Below are positions 17,236 through 26,202 of a DNA stretch of 64,000 bases, piece after piece. The notes under the pieces are model-generated. The model made no database searches. It had not been told where the DNA came from and saw only the letters and a list, made by a program, of their open reading frames with translations. Each line of letters opens with the position of its first letter. Positions within the stretch are counted from its first letter, which is position 1. Source of the stretch: Caulobacteraceae bacterium. GTDB lineage: Bacteria > Pseudomonadota > Alphaproteobacteria > Caulobacterales > Caulobacteraceae. Location of the stretch: positions 1-64,000 of the forward strand of contig CANESI010000007.1 in the NCBI GenBank assembly GCA_947441065.1, in the 5' to 3' direction. Made by a program: the position numbers and the translations under genes.

Positions 17236-18449
17236 GGGTTCGCTCCGGCGACGGGAACCGGCAATTGCGGCGCGTTGGACGACTGGGCTGCGGGGGCGGA
17301 GGGGGCCGAAGGGGCCTGAGCGCTGGCACCGCGTGCACGGAAGACGTCTGGGGGCAGGATGATCGGGGCGTTGGTGTTCTTACCATCGACCAAGACCTTG
17401 TTAGACTTGGCCAAGACCCGTTCCATAGTTTCCAGATAGAGCCGCTGGCGCGTTACGGCCGGGGCGCGTTTATATTCGCCATAGATCTGGTTGAAGCGTG
17501 AGGCCTCACCCTGAGCTTCACGAACGATCTGTTCGCGATAGCCTTGGCTGGACTGGACGATGCGCGAGGCGTCGCCCTTGGCTTCGTTGATCACGCGGTT
17601 GCGATAGGTATTGGCTTCGTTGACCAGAGACTGGGCGTCCTGTCCGGCGGTGGCCACGGCCCGGAAGGAATCGATGACATCCTTGGGCGGATTGGCGTTG
17701 CGGATCTGGACGGCGTCGACAAAGACCCCGGTACCGTAGCGATCCAGCATCTTTTGCATCAGCTCAGCCGCTTCGATCTGAACCTGGCCGCGTCCGTTGG
17801 TCAGGACGGCTTGGAGCTTGGTCTTGCCGATCACTTCGCGCATGGCGCTTTCGGCTACGGCCTTGACCGCCTCGTCCGGGTCCTTGACGTTAAAGAGATA
17901 TTTGGCGGCATCCGAGACGCGCCACTGCACACTGAAGGCCAGATCGACGATGTTCTCATCGCCGGTCAGCATCAGGCTTTCCTCAGGGATTTCGCTGCCG
18001 GTCGCGCCGCCAATATCAACGCGGTTCAGGTCGGTGACCTTGACCTTCTCAACCCGCTCGATGGGCGTGGGAAGGTGATAGCGCAGGCCCGGGCTGTCCG
18101 AGCGCGAATAGGCCCCGAAGGTCGTAACCACGGCCTGTTCGTTGGGCTGAACCACATAGATGCCAGACAGGGCCCAGGCGCCGAAGGCGACGCCCGCGAT
18201 GGCCGCCGCAGCTGAAGGGGTGAGCCCTTGGCCGCCGCCCTTGCCGCCGCCAAAGCGCTTATTCAAGCCGGCAATCAACTGACGGATCATCGCGTCAATG
18301 TCGCCGCCGCCAGGTGGGGGCGGGGGAGGACGACGTGGACCGCCGCCGCCAGGGCCGCGCGGCGGACCGCCTTTACCACCCTCGCCAGGCGGGGGAGACC
18401 CCCACGGGCCGGGGTTAGATCCGTTGTTGGAATTATCGTTCCAGGCCAT
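17232..18449 (-). CDS. hflK: FtsH protease activity modulator HflK
   Basis: 405 residues. The first about 75 residues are a Gly/Pro-rich cytoplasmic tail (PPPPPPGGGDID, FGGGKGGGQG). A membrane helix (AAIAGVAFGAWALSGIYVV) and an SPFH domain (VQPNEQAVVTTFGAYSRSDSPGLRYHLP) follow, with the HflK-typical QIRNANPPKDVIDSFR and EAKGDASRIVQSSQGYREQIVREAQGEASRF. It partners HflC around FtsH. It is divergent from mrp, and its first codons lie 126 bases from the mrp start. Confidence 0.96.
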   Translation of the reverse strand: MAWNDNSNNGSNPGPWGSPPPGEGGKGGPPRGPGGGGPRRPPPPPPGGGDIDAMIRQLIAGLNKRFGGGKGGGQGLTPSAAAAIAGVAFGAWALSGIYVVQPNEQAVVTTFGAYSRSDSPGLRYHLPTPIERVEKVKVTDLNRVDIGGATGSEIPEESLMLTGDENIVDLAFSVQWRVSDAAKYLFNVKDPDEAVKAVAESAMREVIGKTKLQAVLTNGRGQVQIEAAELMQKMLDRYGTGVFVDAVQIRNANPPKDVIDSFRAVATAGQDAQSLVNEANTYRNRVINEAKGDASRIVQSSQGYREQIVREAQGEASRFNQIYGEYKRAPAVTRQRLYLETMERVLAKSNKVLVDGKNTNAPIILPPDVFRARGASAQAPSAPSAPAAQSSNAPQLPVPVAGANP

Positions 18450-18575
18450 GAATCGCGTCGTCTCTCAATGTCCCGCAAACCATGCGGATGGGCTAAGGGG
18501 TTCGCGAGCCTTGTAAACTGGCGCGTAAGTTCGGATATGAGTTCCCGACCCTCACAGTGCAAGTCTCAAATCCCA

Positions 18576-19742
18576 ATGTCCGATACAGAACGTCAGATTA
18601 TCTTGTCAAAATTGAATCAAATTGTCGATCCGAGGTCCGGACGGGGCCTGGTGGACGCGGGATTGGTTCAGGGTTTGGTTGCTTCAAGGGGTCGCGCCGG
18701 GTTTATGCTTGAGGTCGCGCCTGCCGATGTGCCGCTCTATGAGGCCGTCCGTGGAGAGGCCGAATCGATGTTGGCCGCCTTGCCGGGAGTTGAGCGCGCT
18801 CAGGTGGTCCTGACCGCCAGCGCAGAGCCGAGCCTCGCACCGGGCAATATTCGGGTCCGAAAGGGTGCAACCCTATCGCCGCAAGCCGTCTCGCAAAATG
18901 CACCGAGCCGCCCGACCGGAGCCATGAAGCCTGCCCATGTTCGCCATGTCTTGGCCGTGGCCAGCGGTAAGGGCGGGGTGGGTAAGTCTGCGGTCTCGGT
19001 TAACCTGGCCTGTGCTCTGGCGCGTCTGGGGTTGAAGGTTGGGCTGCTCGATGCCGATGTCTATGGTCCCTCGATCCCACGCATGTTGGGTCTGACCGAT
19101 GAGCCGGTGGTGGGGGCGGGCGGTAAGCTGCAGCCCATCAGCGTCTTTGGCATTAAGGCCATGTCCATCGGCCTGATGGTCGATGAGGCCGCGCCGATGA
19201 TCTGGCGCGGGCCCATGGCGTCGTCAGCGCTGAACCAGATGCTCAATGATGTGGCGTGGGGCAGTGAGGCCGAGCCGCTCGATGTGCTGGTTATCGATAT
19301 GCCGCCGGGGACGGGTGATATCCAGCTGACCTTGGCCCAGAAGGTCGCGGTCAGTGGCGCGGTGGTGGTCTCAACCCCTCAGGCCGTGGCCCTGATCGAT
19401 GTGCGCCGGGGGATCTCGATGTTCGAAAAGACCCACGTGCCGATCTTGGGCGTGGTCGAGAATATGGCCTATTTCACGGACCCTTCGACCGGTGCCGCGA
19501 TTGAAATCTTTGGCCGAGGCGGTGCGCGTGAAACCGCCGAGACCCTAGGCGCGCCGTTCTTGGGCGAGGTTCCCATCGATATCGCCCTTCGCCAAGCCTG
19601 CGACGATGGCAAGCCCTTTGTGATCGATCAGGCGGACAGCCCTGCGGGGCGTGCCTTTATGGATATTGCTGTGGCGGTGGCGGCGGGTCTTGAGGCTGGG
19701 GCGGACGAGCGGCCCGCGCCGACGATGCGCATTGTGGATTAA
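18576..19742 (+). CDS. mrp: Mrp/ApbC-like Fe-S cluster carrier P-loop ATPase
   Basis: 388 residues from ATG 18576 (MSDTERQIILSKLNQI). The longer open frame upstream is antisense to hflK and is rejected. Residues 1-90 are a MIP18/DUF59 domain, and residues about 120-388 are the deviant Walker A ATPase (VASGKGGVGKSAVSVNLA at 128-145, DADVYGPSIPRMLG, DMPPGTGDIQLTL). Mrp/ApbC proteins carry Fe-S clusters to apoproteins. The loop that holds the CxxC ligands in E. coli-type members reads ENMAYFTDPSTGAAIEIFG here (residues 295-312) with no cysteine, so cluster binding would need other residues. A dispersed repeat begins directly at the stop codon. Confidence 0.93.
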   Translation: MSDTERQIILSKLNQIVDPRSGRGLVDAGLVQGLVASRGRAGFMLEVAPADVPLYEAVRGEAESMLAALPGVERAQVVLTASAEPSLAPGNIRVRKGATLSPQAVSQNAPSRPTGAMKPAHVRHVLAVASGKGGVGKSAVSVNLACALARLGLKVGLLDADVYGPSIPRMLGLTDEPVVGAGGKLQPISVFGIKAMSIGLMVDEAAPMIWRGPMASSALNQMLNDVAWGSEAEPLDVLVIDMPPGTGDIQLTLAQKVAVSGAVVVSTPQAVALIDVRRGISMFEKTHVPILGVVENMAYFTDPSTGAAIEIFGRGGARETAETLGAPFLGEVPIDIALRQACDDGKPFVIDQADSPAGRAFMDIAVAVAAGLEAGADERPAPTMRIVD

Positions 19743-19853
19743 CCCCCTACCCCCGCTGCGCGGGTACTTCCCCCAGAGGGGGAAGATTTCGCTGTCGTTG
19801 ATCTTCCCCCTCTGGGGGAAGTGGCCCGAAGGGCCGAAGGGGGCCTTGTTTTG
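19743..19853. repeat. Dispersed inverted-repeat element, type A (copy 4)
   Basis: CCCCCTACCCCCGCTGCGCGGG, CTTCCCCCAGAGGGGGAAG, a variable centre, CTTCCCCCTCTGGGGGAAG and GGCCCGAAGGGCC, ending in GGGGGCCTTGTTTT. Same orientation as copy 1. It begins immediately after the mrp stop codon, as copy 1 does after asnB. Confidence 0.85.
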
Positions 19854-19857
19854 AAAC

Positions 19858-19951
19858 ATCCTCGTCCTTCGAAAGGCTCAGGATGAGGATGAATGGGAAG
19901 GCTTTGACCTATTCGTCTTCCTCATGCTGAGCCTGTCGAAGCACGAGGAAG
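19858..19951. repeat. Paired REP-like inverted repeat, type D
   Basis: Two 29-base arms in opposite orientation (19862-19890 and 19919-19947 approximately) contain CTTCGAAAGGCTCAGGATG and CATGCTGAGCCTGTCGAAG. They differ at about three positions and are separated by about 28 bases, so the transcript could form a long hairpin. The core CTTCGACAGGCTCAGC is a widely seen alphaproteobacterial intergenic repeat; I know the pattern but did not search it. Confidence 0.7.
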
Positions 19952-19970
19952 TCCACCTTCAACCCAAACG

Positions 19971-20000
19971 AAAAACGCCCCCATCCGTAGATGAGGGCGC
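19971..20000 (-). terminator. Rho-independent terminator of the SDR gene
   Basis: On the minus strand, CGCCCTCATC and GGATGGGGGCG form a stem with a short CTAC-type loop, followed by TTTTT. It lies 24 bases beyond the stop codon of the SDR gene. Confidence 0.85.
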
Positions 20001-20023
20001 TTCAGGACTAATTTAGAAAAATC

Positions 20024-20929
20024 TTAGCCACCGGCCATTTTGCGGAAGAACTTTTGACCCTGTTCGCCGCCGGCGAAATAGGCCTTCTGGCCGTCCGTGT
20101 CGTTGATCTTTTCCCAGTTGGCCGCGACCTCTTCGACGGACAGGCCGCCTTCAGCCAGATAGACGCCTTCGGTTTCAAAGATGCGCGACAGGGCGAAGGC
20201 TCCGGCGCCAGCGGTCAGGATCGCGCCAGTTGGGGCGTCTTCGCTGACCAGATAGACCACGCCGGGCGTGACATATTCGGGCTTCAGCTTTTCCAGCACT
20301 TCTGGCGGCATCAGGCCTTCGGTCATGCGGGTGGCCGCGACGGGTGAGATGGCGTTGACGCGGATATTGTTCTTCTGACCCTCGATCTTGAGGGTGTTCA
20401 TCAGGCCCAGCACCGCCATCTTGGCCGCGCCATAGTTGGCCTGACCGAAGTTGCCATACATGCCCGAAGACGAGGTCGTGACAACGATACGGCCATAGTT
20501 CTGGGCCTTCATAATTTCCCAGACGGCCTTGATGGGCTTGTAGGTGCCCCAAACATGGACCTGCATGACCGCTTCGAAGTCGGACAGTTCCATCTTCGAG
20601 AAGGACTTGTCGCGCAAGATACCGGCATTGGCGATCAGGATGTCGATGCGGCCATAGGCATCCATGGTCTGCTTGACCAGATTGGCGACGCCCGCATCGT
20701 CGGTGACCGAGGCACCATTGGCGATAGCTTCACCGCCAGCGGCCTTGATTTCAGCCACAACGGCCTCAGCAGCGGCGCTGTTGCCGCCCGAGCCATCCAT
20801 GGAACCACCGAGGTCATTGACCACGACCTTGGCGCCGCGACGGGCAAGCTCAAGAGCGTGTTGACGGCCAAGGCCGCCGCCCGCGCCAGTGACAATGGCA
20901 ACCTTGCCGTCGAAACGGATGTCAGACAT
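20024..20929 (-). CDS. Short-chain dehydrogenase (3-hydroxyacyl-CoA dehydrogenase / 17beta-HSD4-like)
   Basis: 301 residues from ATG 20929 (MSDIRFDGKVAIVTGAGGGLGRQ). GGAG 7 bases upstream supports this start over two earlier Met codons. TGAGGGLG is the cofactor loop, NDLGGSMDGSG follows beta-2 (typical of the peroxisomal multifunctional-enzyme dehydrogenase group), NAG and SSSSGMYGNFGQANYGAAK give the Ser-Tyr-Lys catalytic set, and a C-terminal extension beyond about residue 220 also fits that group. The probable substrate is a (3R)-hydroxyacyl-CoA or a steroid-like alcohol. It stands alone with its own terminator. Confidence 0.88.
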   Translation of the reverse strand: MSDIRFDGKVAIVTGAGGGLGRQHALELARRGAKVVVNDLGGSMDGSGGNSAAAEAVVAEIKAAGGEAIANGASVTDDAGVANLVKQTMDAYGRIDILIANAGILRDKSFSKMELSDFEAVMQVHVWGTYKPIKAVWEIMKAQNYGRIVVTTSSSGMYGNFGQANYGAAKMAVLGLMNTLKIEGQKNNIRVNAISPVAATRMTEGLMPPEVLEKLKPEYVTPGVVYLVSEDAPTGAILTAGAGAFALSRIFETEGVYLAEGGLSVEEVAANWEKINDTDGQKAYFAGGEQGQKFFRKMAGG

Positions 20930-21031
20930 GTGCATCTCCAAAGGGTTCAAATGCGTTAAACTGGCGCGGAGTAGTGGTGCGCTGTCGCTTTGACGTCAAG
21001 AGACCATGCGCGTTTGGACAGTGTAACGCGG

Positions 21032-22036
21032 TTACTGATCGCTCTTATTGCCCTTGCCATCGGCCGGTTTGGCCACCGCGCGGCGCTCTCCGGCCACGTG
21101 TCCTGCCTTCATGAACTTGACGAGAACCCGCTGGCCGATCAGCAGGGGAATGCCGTCAGCCGACACCACCGCCTCGACCACGCGCTCATCAGTCCGTTCA
21201 GATGGGTCGTCCGACTGCAGCCTGCGCGCACCAAAGACGGCCGCTCGGCGAAGGACCTTGCCGACATAGATCTTGGTGTCGTCGGCTTCGGGCGAGATTT
21301 CCACCGCTTGACCGATGGCCACGGCGGGCAGGGCGCTTTCGGCGATCTCAGCGCGCACGATGCGGGCATTGTTAGGCTCAAGGTCAAACAGGTTCGAGAC
21401 GTTCAAGGTCGATGCGCCTGAGCCTGGATTGGCATAGCGCCGAACGATCCGGCCATCGGCAGGGGCCCTGATGATGGTCATTTCGAGATTATAGTCAGCC
21501 TCGTTCTTGCGCGCCATCACGGTCCCGACCATCGCCTTTTGCGCGCCCAGATTGGCCTCCGCTATGCGTACGGCGTCCCGAGCCTGATCGATTTTTTGCG
21601 CGGCGACAAAGTTAGACCCGGCCAGCGCGGAAAGGCGGTCCAGCTCACGACGGGCTGCGGACAGTTGCACCTCCATGGCGTTGATCTGGGCGCGGGCTTG
21701 AGCGACTTCAGCGCGGGCACGGTCAGCGGCCAGACGCGCCTCATCATTTTCCTGACGGGCGAGGACCTGATCCTTGACGACATTATCGCCCTCTTGGACG
21801 AGAACCTCGCGGATGATGCCGCCTCGGCGGGCTGCAACCGCAATGATGCCACCCTCGACGTCGGCCTTGCCATTGGCGATGGCCGCAAAGGGGCTTTCAG
21901 GCGCCTTGGCGGCGGCAGCGACGGCGGCGGCCTTCTTGGTCTTGGCCTGATTACTCACGAACAGGCCTGTGGAGCCTAGGGCCACAACCCCCAGAACGAT
22001 GAGCCAAAAGACAGGACGACGGACAAGACTCAGCAT
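21032..22036 (-). CDS. HlyD/DevB-type periplasmic adaptor of an ABC exporter
   Basis: 334 residues. An N-terminal signal/anchor helix (RPVFWLIVLGVVALGSTGLFV), a lipoyl half-motif (VAARRGGIIREVLVQEGDNVVKDQVLA), a long alpha-hairpin coiled coil (residues about 105-175, with RAEVAQARAQINAMEVQLSAARREL) and a second lipoyl/beta-barrel part (IIRAPADGRIVRRYANPG). Such adaptors bridge inner-membrane transporters to TolC. It is the third gene of a permease-ATPase-adaptor operon (minus strand). No outer-membrane TolC gene is nearby. Confidence 0.9.
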   Translation of the reverse strand: MLSLVRRPVFWLIVLGVVALGSTGLFVSNQAKTKKAAAVAAAAKAPESPFAAIANGKADVEGGIIAVAARRGGIIREVLVQEGDNVVKDQVLARQENDEARLAADRARAEVAQARAQINAMEVQLSAARRELDRLSALAGSNFVAAQKIDQARDAVRIAEANLGAQKAMVGTVMARKNEADYNLEMTIIRAPADGRIVRRYANPGSGASTLNVSNLFDLEPNNARIVRAEIAESALPAVAIGQAVEISPEADDTKIYVGKVLRRAAVFGARRLQSDDPSERTDERVVEAVVSADGIPLLIGQRVLVKFMKAGHVAGERRAVAKPADGKGNKSDQ

Positions 22037-22042
22037 CAGGAT

Positions 22043-22804
22043 CTAGGCTCCAGCAAAGGCGGTAGAGGCGTCGATAGGCGACGCCGGTGTGCGGCGGACA
22101 TCATCAAGGATGCGGCCGTCTTCAATATGGATGACGCGGTCGGCATAGGCCTCAAGGCGCGGATCGTGGGTCACGCAGATGACCGCAGCTCCATGGACCT
22201 TGGCAGCCCTTTGCAGCAGGCGAATAACCACCTGACCGTTCTCGCCGTCGAGGGCCGAGGTCGGTTCGTCGGCGAACAGAAGTTGAGGCTGTTTGGCGAG
22301 CGCCCGGGCAATCGCCACGCGCTGCTTTTCCCCGCCCGATAGCTCCGAGGGGTGTTGATTAAGGCGCTCGGCCAGACCCACTTCGGTCAGGGCTTGGGCC
22401 GCGATAGCCTGGGCCTCCGCAGGACTAAAGCCCTTATATTTCAGAACGGTTGTGACCTGTTTAATGGCGGTCAGTGCCGCGAACAGGTTGAAGCCTTGGA
22501 AGATGAAGCCGCAATGATCAAGCCGGAACCGATCGATGCGGCTGTCGGTCTGTGACCAGAGATCTTGGCCCATAGCCATCACCTGCCCCTCATCGGGACG
22601 CAGAAGGCCGGACAGGGCCGCGATCAGGGTCGACTTGCCCGAACCGGATGGCCCCATGACCATGGTCAGGTCGCCGTGCAGGGCGTCAAAATCGACGGAT
22701 TTGAGCACTTGGATATGGCTGCGACCGGTCTTGAAGCTCTTGCTTAAGCCCTTGGCCTCGATGGCCTTGGTGCCGACATGACTGTTGAGGGGGTTCGGGC
22801 TCAT
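22043..22804 (-). CDS. ABC transporter ATPase (LolD/DevA/MacB type)
   Basis: 253 residues. Walker A GPSGSGKSTLI, Q-loop FIFQGFNLF, signature LSGGEKQRVAIARAL, Walker B LLFADEPTSALD and the H-loop CVTHDP are all present, so it should be a fully active nucleotide-binding subunit. The type with FtsX-like permeases drives mechanotransmission or export rather than import. It overlaps the permease gene by 4 bases and precedes the adaptor by 6. Confidence 0.95.
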   Translation of the reverse strand: MSPNPLNSHVGTKAIEAKGLSKSFKTGRSHIQVLKSVDFDALHGDLTMVMGPSGSGKSTLIAALSGLLRPDEGQVMAMGQDLWSQTDSRIDRFRLDHCGFIFQGFNLFAALTAIKQVTTVLKYKGFSPAEAQAIAAQALTEVGLAERLNQHPSELSGGEKQRVAIARALAKQPQLLFADEPTSALDGENGQVVIRLLQRAAKVHGAAVICVTHDPRLEAYADRVIHIEDGRILDDVRRTPASPIDASTAFAGA

Positions 22805-23952
22805 CGCAGTAGGTCCGCAGGTTGGCTCTTTTTAAGGATGCCGAGGGCCATCAGGCCAGACAGCATGGCGATCAGCAGCAGGAACACGGCCGTCATACCC
22901 ACCAGTCCGGGGGTGAAGGCCATGGGCACGCCGCCGGCACCGGCCAACAGGGCCATTAATGTGACCAGCACGGCTGTGGCTCCAAGGCCCGCCACTCCGA
23001 CCCAAAAGCTCAATTCAAGGACAATCCAGCGCAAGGACCCCATCGAGACGCCGAGCGCGCGCAAGGACGCAAATTCCTTGATATTGGCCAAGATCGCACC
23101 GCGCAGGGTCTGAGACGTGATCCCCACCCCGATCAGCAGGCCCAGAAATAGCGAGAAGCCCAGCATGATGCCGATAATGCTTTCCTTCATCATGGAGCCT
23201 TCATTGGCCTTGGCCAATTCGGCCCTCGTCCAAGCGCGAAACTGGCCGTTGGCGATGGCATTCATCTGATCGCGGACCTCTTCGGCCTTCTCAGGATTGG
23301 CGATCTTGACCATCAAAGGTCCAACACGACGCGAGCCATTGGCCATACCGAGCAGGCGCAAGGTGTCGCGGGACATAACGACCTGCGGCTGCATCATGTT
23401 GGGATAGCCGGTCAAGATGGCCTTCAGCCTGACCGTCTTGCCATTGAGGGTTGCCTTGTCGCCCAGCTTAATCTTCAGGCGCTTGAGCGCGGACTGGTCC
23501 AGAGCGATGGCATAGGGTTCGGTCAGGGCGATCCGCGTCGCATCCGTATAGTCCGTCGGCAAGGTGACCGCACCGGGACGAGGATCAATGGACATGATCT
23601 GTACCCACTCGCGGGTGCGCTTATCGCCCTTTTTGGCGGTTCCGTCCTGATCGACATTGCCCCACATGGCACCGTCGCCATCAAGGTCTGCGACCTGAAT
23701 GACTTCGGGGTTCATATACATGAGCGGCATGACCCGGCGGGGCAGACCGCCCGTATTCATGAGGCTTTCGGCCTTGCTCGGGAGGATCATGATTTCGGCG
23801 GGGGAGCGGTCAATGGTGGCCGTGAAGGCCTTGCCAATGCCCATGAACATGCCGACCTGGGCCAGCACCAGCAGGCCGGAAAAGGCCAGGGCGACGACAG
23901 CAGCCAGATATCTGCGCCATTCATAGATCAGCGTGGCGAGAGCCAGCGACAT
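22801..23952 (-). CDS. FtsX-like ABC permease (DevC type)
   Basis: 383 residues. One N-terminal membrane helix (RYLAAVVALAFSGLLVLAQVGMFMGIG), a periplasmic domain of about 200 residues (MacB core-like, with LGDKATLNGKTVRLKAILTG), then three C-terminal membrane helices (IGIMLGFSLFLGLLIGVGIT, WVGVAGLGATAVLVTLMALL, MTAVFLLLIAMLSGLMALGIL). The fold is that of DevC/MacB permeases, which export glycolipids, peptides or lipoproteins with an HlyD adaptor. The substrate is unknown. First gene of the operon. Confidence 0.92.
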   Translation of the reverse strand: MSLALATLIYEWRRYLAAVVALAFSGLLVLAQVGMFMGIGKAFTATIDRSPAEIMILPSKAESLMNTGGLPRRVMPLMYMNPEVIQVADLDGDGAMWGNVDQDGTAKKGDKRTREWVQIMSIDPRPGAVTLPTDYTDATRIALTEPYAIALDQSALKRLKIKLGDKATLNGKTVRLKAILTGYPNMMQPQVVMSRDTLRLLGMANGSRRVGPLMVKIANPEKAEEVRDQMNAIANGQFRAWTRAELAKANEGSMMKESIIGIMLGFSLFLGLLIGVGITSQTLRGAILANIKEFASLRALGVSMGSLRWIVLELSFWVGVAGLGATAVLVTLMALLAGAGGVPMAFTPGLVGMTAVFLLLIAMLSGLMALGILKKSQPADLLR

Positions 23953-24215
23953 GGATAGAGAACCCTTCAGGGGAATGTTGGTTACTTTAACGGGAGCAAT
24001 TGGTAAAAACGCTCCTGAGTGTCCCTAGGATCGCTGCATAGCGAGCCATATCCAAGTTAAATCGAGGTAACAAAGGGCTGTGGCGGCCTTGACCGGTGAT
24101 GGCGTGATGGAAATGCAACGGCGAGGTCGACTTCGGCTTGCGCCAAGGGGCGGTGCAATGGTTGATAGGGCGTGGTCGGACCGGCGCAGGGGCGCTGCCG
24201 CGCCGGGGGAAATCG

Positions 24216-25493
24216 ATGTTTCGGTGGGAAAACGCTCAGAGCCTTGTGGGCCTCAGTCTGACGCTTGCGCTCTGCTGGGCCCTGTCTGAGGACCGAAAGC
24301 GCTTTCCTTGGCGTTTGGCGATTGGGGCTATCGGGGTTCAGATCGGTTTGGTGGCCCTGATGTTTGGCGTGCCGCAAGCGCGTGCCGTGGTCAGTGGGAT
24401 CAACGAGGCCGTAGACGGTCTGGCATCGGCGACGGCGCAGGGCACGCAGTTCGTGTTCGGCTATCTGGGCGGCGGCGCACAGCCCTATTCGGTGGCCAAT
24501 GAGTCATCCTTGTTTGTCTTTGCCTTTCAGGTCCTGCCGCTGATCCTCGTGATCTCGGCCCTGTCGGCCCTGCTCTGGCACTGGAAGATCCTGCGTTGGA
24601 TCACTCGCGGCTTTGGCTTTCTGTTTCAAAAGACCATGGGGCTTGGCGGGGCGTCGGCCCTAGCCACCGCTGCCAACATCTTTTTGGGCATGGTCGAGAC
24701 CCCGATCATCATCAAGGGCTATCTGGACAAGCTGTCGCGGTCGGAAATGTTCATGATGATGGTCGTGGGGCTGGCCACTGTCGCCGGATCGACCATGGTC
24801 GCCTATGCGATGATCTTGAAGGCCACCTTGCCCAATGCTGCGGCCCATGTGCTCGTCGCCTCAATCGTTTCTGCCCCCGCAGGCGTGTTGCTGGCGCGGA
24901 TCATGATCCCGGAAAGGCCCGGCGAGGGCGGGGCCTATGCCGACTATTCATCGGACCTGCTCTATGACAGCTCCATCGATGCCATCAGCAAGGGCGTGGC
25001 AGATGGCTTGCAGGTGGTCTTGAACATCTCGGCGATCTTGATTGTCTTTGTGGCGCTGGTGGCCATTGCCAATAATGTGCTTAGCATCCTGCCCCTCTGG
25101 GACGGCCAGCCGGTGACGCTCGAGCGGATGCTAGGGGTGATCTTTGCGCCCTTGGCCTGGGCCTTGGGCATTGAATGGGCCGATGCCTCTAAGGGCGGCT
25201 ATCTGCTGGGCGTCAAGCTGATGCTGACCGAGTTCATCGCCTTCATCGATCTGGGCAAGATCCCCGTGGGTGAGATGAGCGAACGTAGCCGGATGATCAT
25301 GACCTATGCCCTGTGCGGCTTTGCCAATATTGGCTCGGTTGGCATTACGGTTTCAGGCATGGGCGTCCTGATGCCTGAACGGCGCAATGAGATTATTGGA
25401 CTGGTATGGAAGGCCCTCTTGGCCGGGTTCTTAGCCACCTGCATGACGGCTGCGATTGTCGGGCTTCTGCCCCGCGAACTTTTTGGCCTTTAA
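24216..25493 (+). CDS. Concentrative nucleoside transporter (CNT/NupC family)
   Basis: 425 residues from ATG 24216 (MFRWENAQSLVGLSLTLALCW), with GGGGGA-like purines just upstream; the 26 extra codons of the open frame are discarded. About ten membrane segments. Family signatures are FVFAFQVLPLILVISALSALLWHW, ALATAANIFLGMVETPIIIKGYL (the substrate-site Glu is kept, though GQTEAP is GMVETP) and ALCGFANIGSVGITV. It should import nucleosides by proton or sodium symport. Monocistronic or co-transcribed with the following GST. Confidence 0.93.
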   Translation: MFRWENAQSLVGLSLTLALCWALSEDRKRFPWRLAIGAIGVQIGLVALMFGVPQARAVVSGINEAVDGLASATAQGTQFVFGYLGGGAQPYSVANESSLFVFAFQVLPLILVISALSALLWHWKILRWITRGFGFLFQKTMGLGGASALATAANIFLGMVETPIIIKGYLDKLSRSEMFMMMVVGLATVAGSTMVAYAMILKATLPNAAAHVLVASIVSAPAGVLLARIMIPERPGEGGAYADYSSDLLYDSSIDAISKGVADGLQVVLNISAILIVFVALVAIANNVLSILPLWDGQPVTLERMLGVIFAPLAWALGIEWADASKGGYLLGVKLMLTEFIAFIDLGKIPVGEMSERSRMIMTYALCGFANIGSVGITVSGMGVLMPERRNEIIGLVWKALLAGFLATCMTAAIVGLLPRELFGL

Positions 25494-25514
25494 CGAGAAG
25501 AACGAGGATATCCC

Positions 25515-26132
25515 ATGAAGCTCTATGACAGTTTCCGTGCCCCCAACCCGCGCCGCGTGCGCTGGCTCATGGCCGAGAAGAACATCACCGACATTGAGGT
25601 GGTGATGGTTGATGTGTTCAAGGGTGAGCACAAGACGCCGGAATATCTGGCCAAGTGCGGCCTGCCCAATGTTCCGGCGCTCGAGTTCGACGATGGCACC
25701 GCCATCACCGAGTCTGTTGCCATCGCGCGCTATCTTGAGACGGTCTATCCAGAGCCTAACATGCTGGGGAAGGATGCTCGGGAGGTGGCCGTCATCGAGA
25801 TGTGGACCCGCCGCGTCGAGAACCTGTTGGGTACGCCCCTGATGCTGTCTGTGCGCCACACCCATCCCGCGCTGGCCGCCCTCGACACCCAGATTCCGGC
25901 CATTGCTGAGACCAATATGGCCGCAGCGGGCCGTGCCATGAAGGTCTTTGACCGCCAACTGGCCAAGACCGAGTTCCTCGCCGGTGATCGCGTGACCATG
26001 GCCGACGTGGTCGCCGCGACCTCCATCGATTTTGCACGGATGATCAAGTTCACCATTCCCTCCGAACTGACCCATCTGAACCGCTGGTACGACGCCATGA
26101 TGGCCCGTCCTGCGGCTAAGGCTGGGGTGTAG
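25515..26132 (+). CDS. Glutathione S-transferase family protein
   Basis: 205 residues, with GAGGA upstream of ATG 25515. The thioredoxin-like N-terminal domain has the glutathione-site signature LPNVPALEFDDGTAITESVAIARYLE (cis-Pro, then Glu-Ser). The helical C-terminal domain contains FLAGDRVTMADVVAATSIDFA, the N-capping box. The candidate catalytic Ser or Tyr is in KLYDSFRAPNPRRV. The substrate is unknown. It lies 22 bases after the CNT gene and ends at a repeat island. Confidence 0.93.
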   Translation: MKLYDSFRAPNPRRVRWLMAEKNITDIEVVMVDVFKGEHKTPEYLAKCGLPNVPALEFDDGTAITESVAIARYLETVYPEPNMLGKDAREVAVIEMWTRRVENLLGTPLMLSVRHTHPALAALDTQIPAIAETNMAAAGRAMKVFDRQLAKTEFLAGDRVTMADVVAATSIDFARMIKFTIPSELTHLNRWYDAMMARPAAKAGV

Positions 26133-26157
26133 CAATCAGGGCCACACTCTCTAAGCC

Positions 26158-26181
26158 GTGTTCCCCGCGAAGGCGGGGAGG
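26158..26181. repeat. Short hairpin repeat, type C (copy 4)
   Basis: GTGTTCCCCGCGAAGGCGGGGA: a stem of TCCCCGC with GCGGGGA around a GAAG loop. It lies 21 bases before type B copy 3. Confidence 0.6.
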
Positions 26182-26202
26182 GCGGTGAGGAACAACAAGT
26201 AA

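Noticed and set aside
18228..18575. 116-codon N-terminal extension of Mrp
   Set aside because: It runs antisense through the hflK start. Homology-like sequence begins at ATG 18576.
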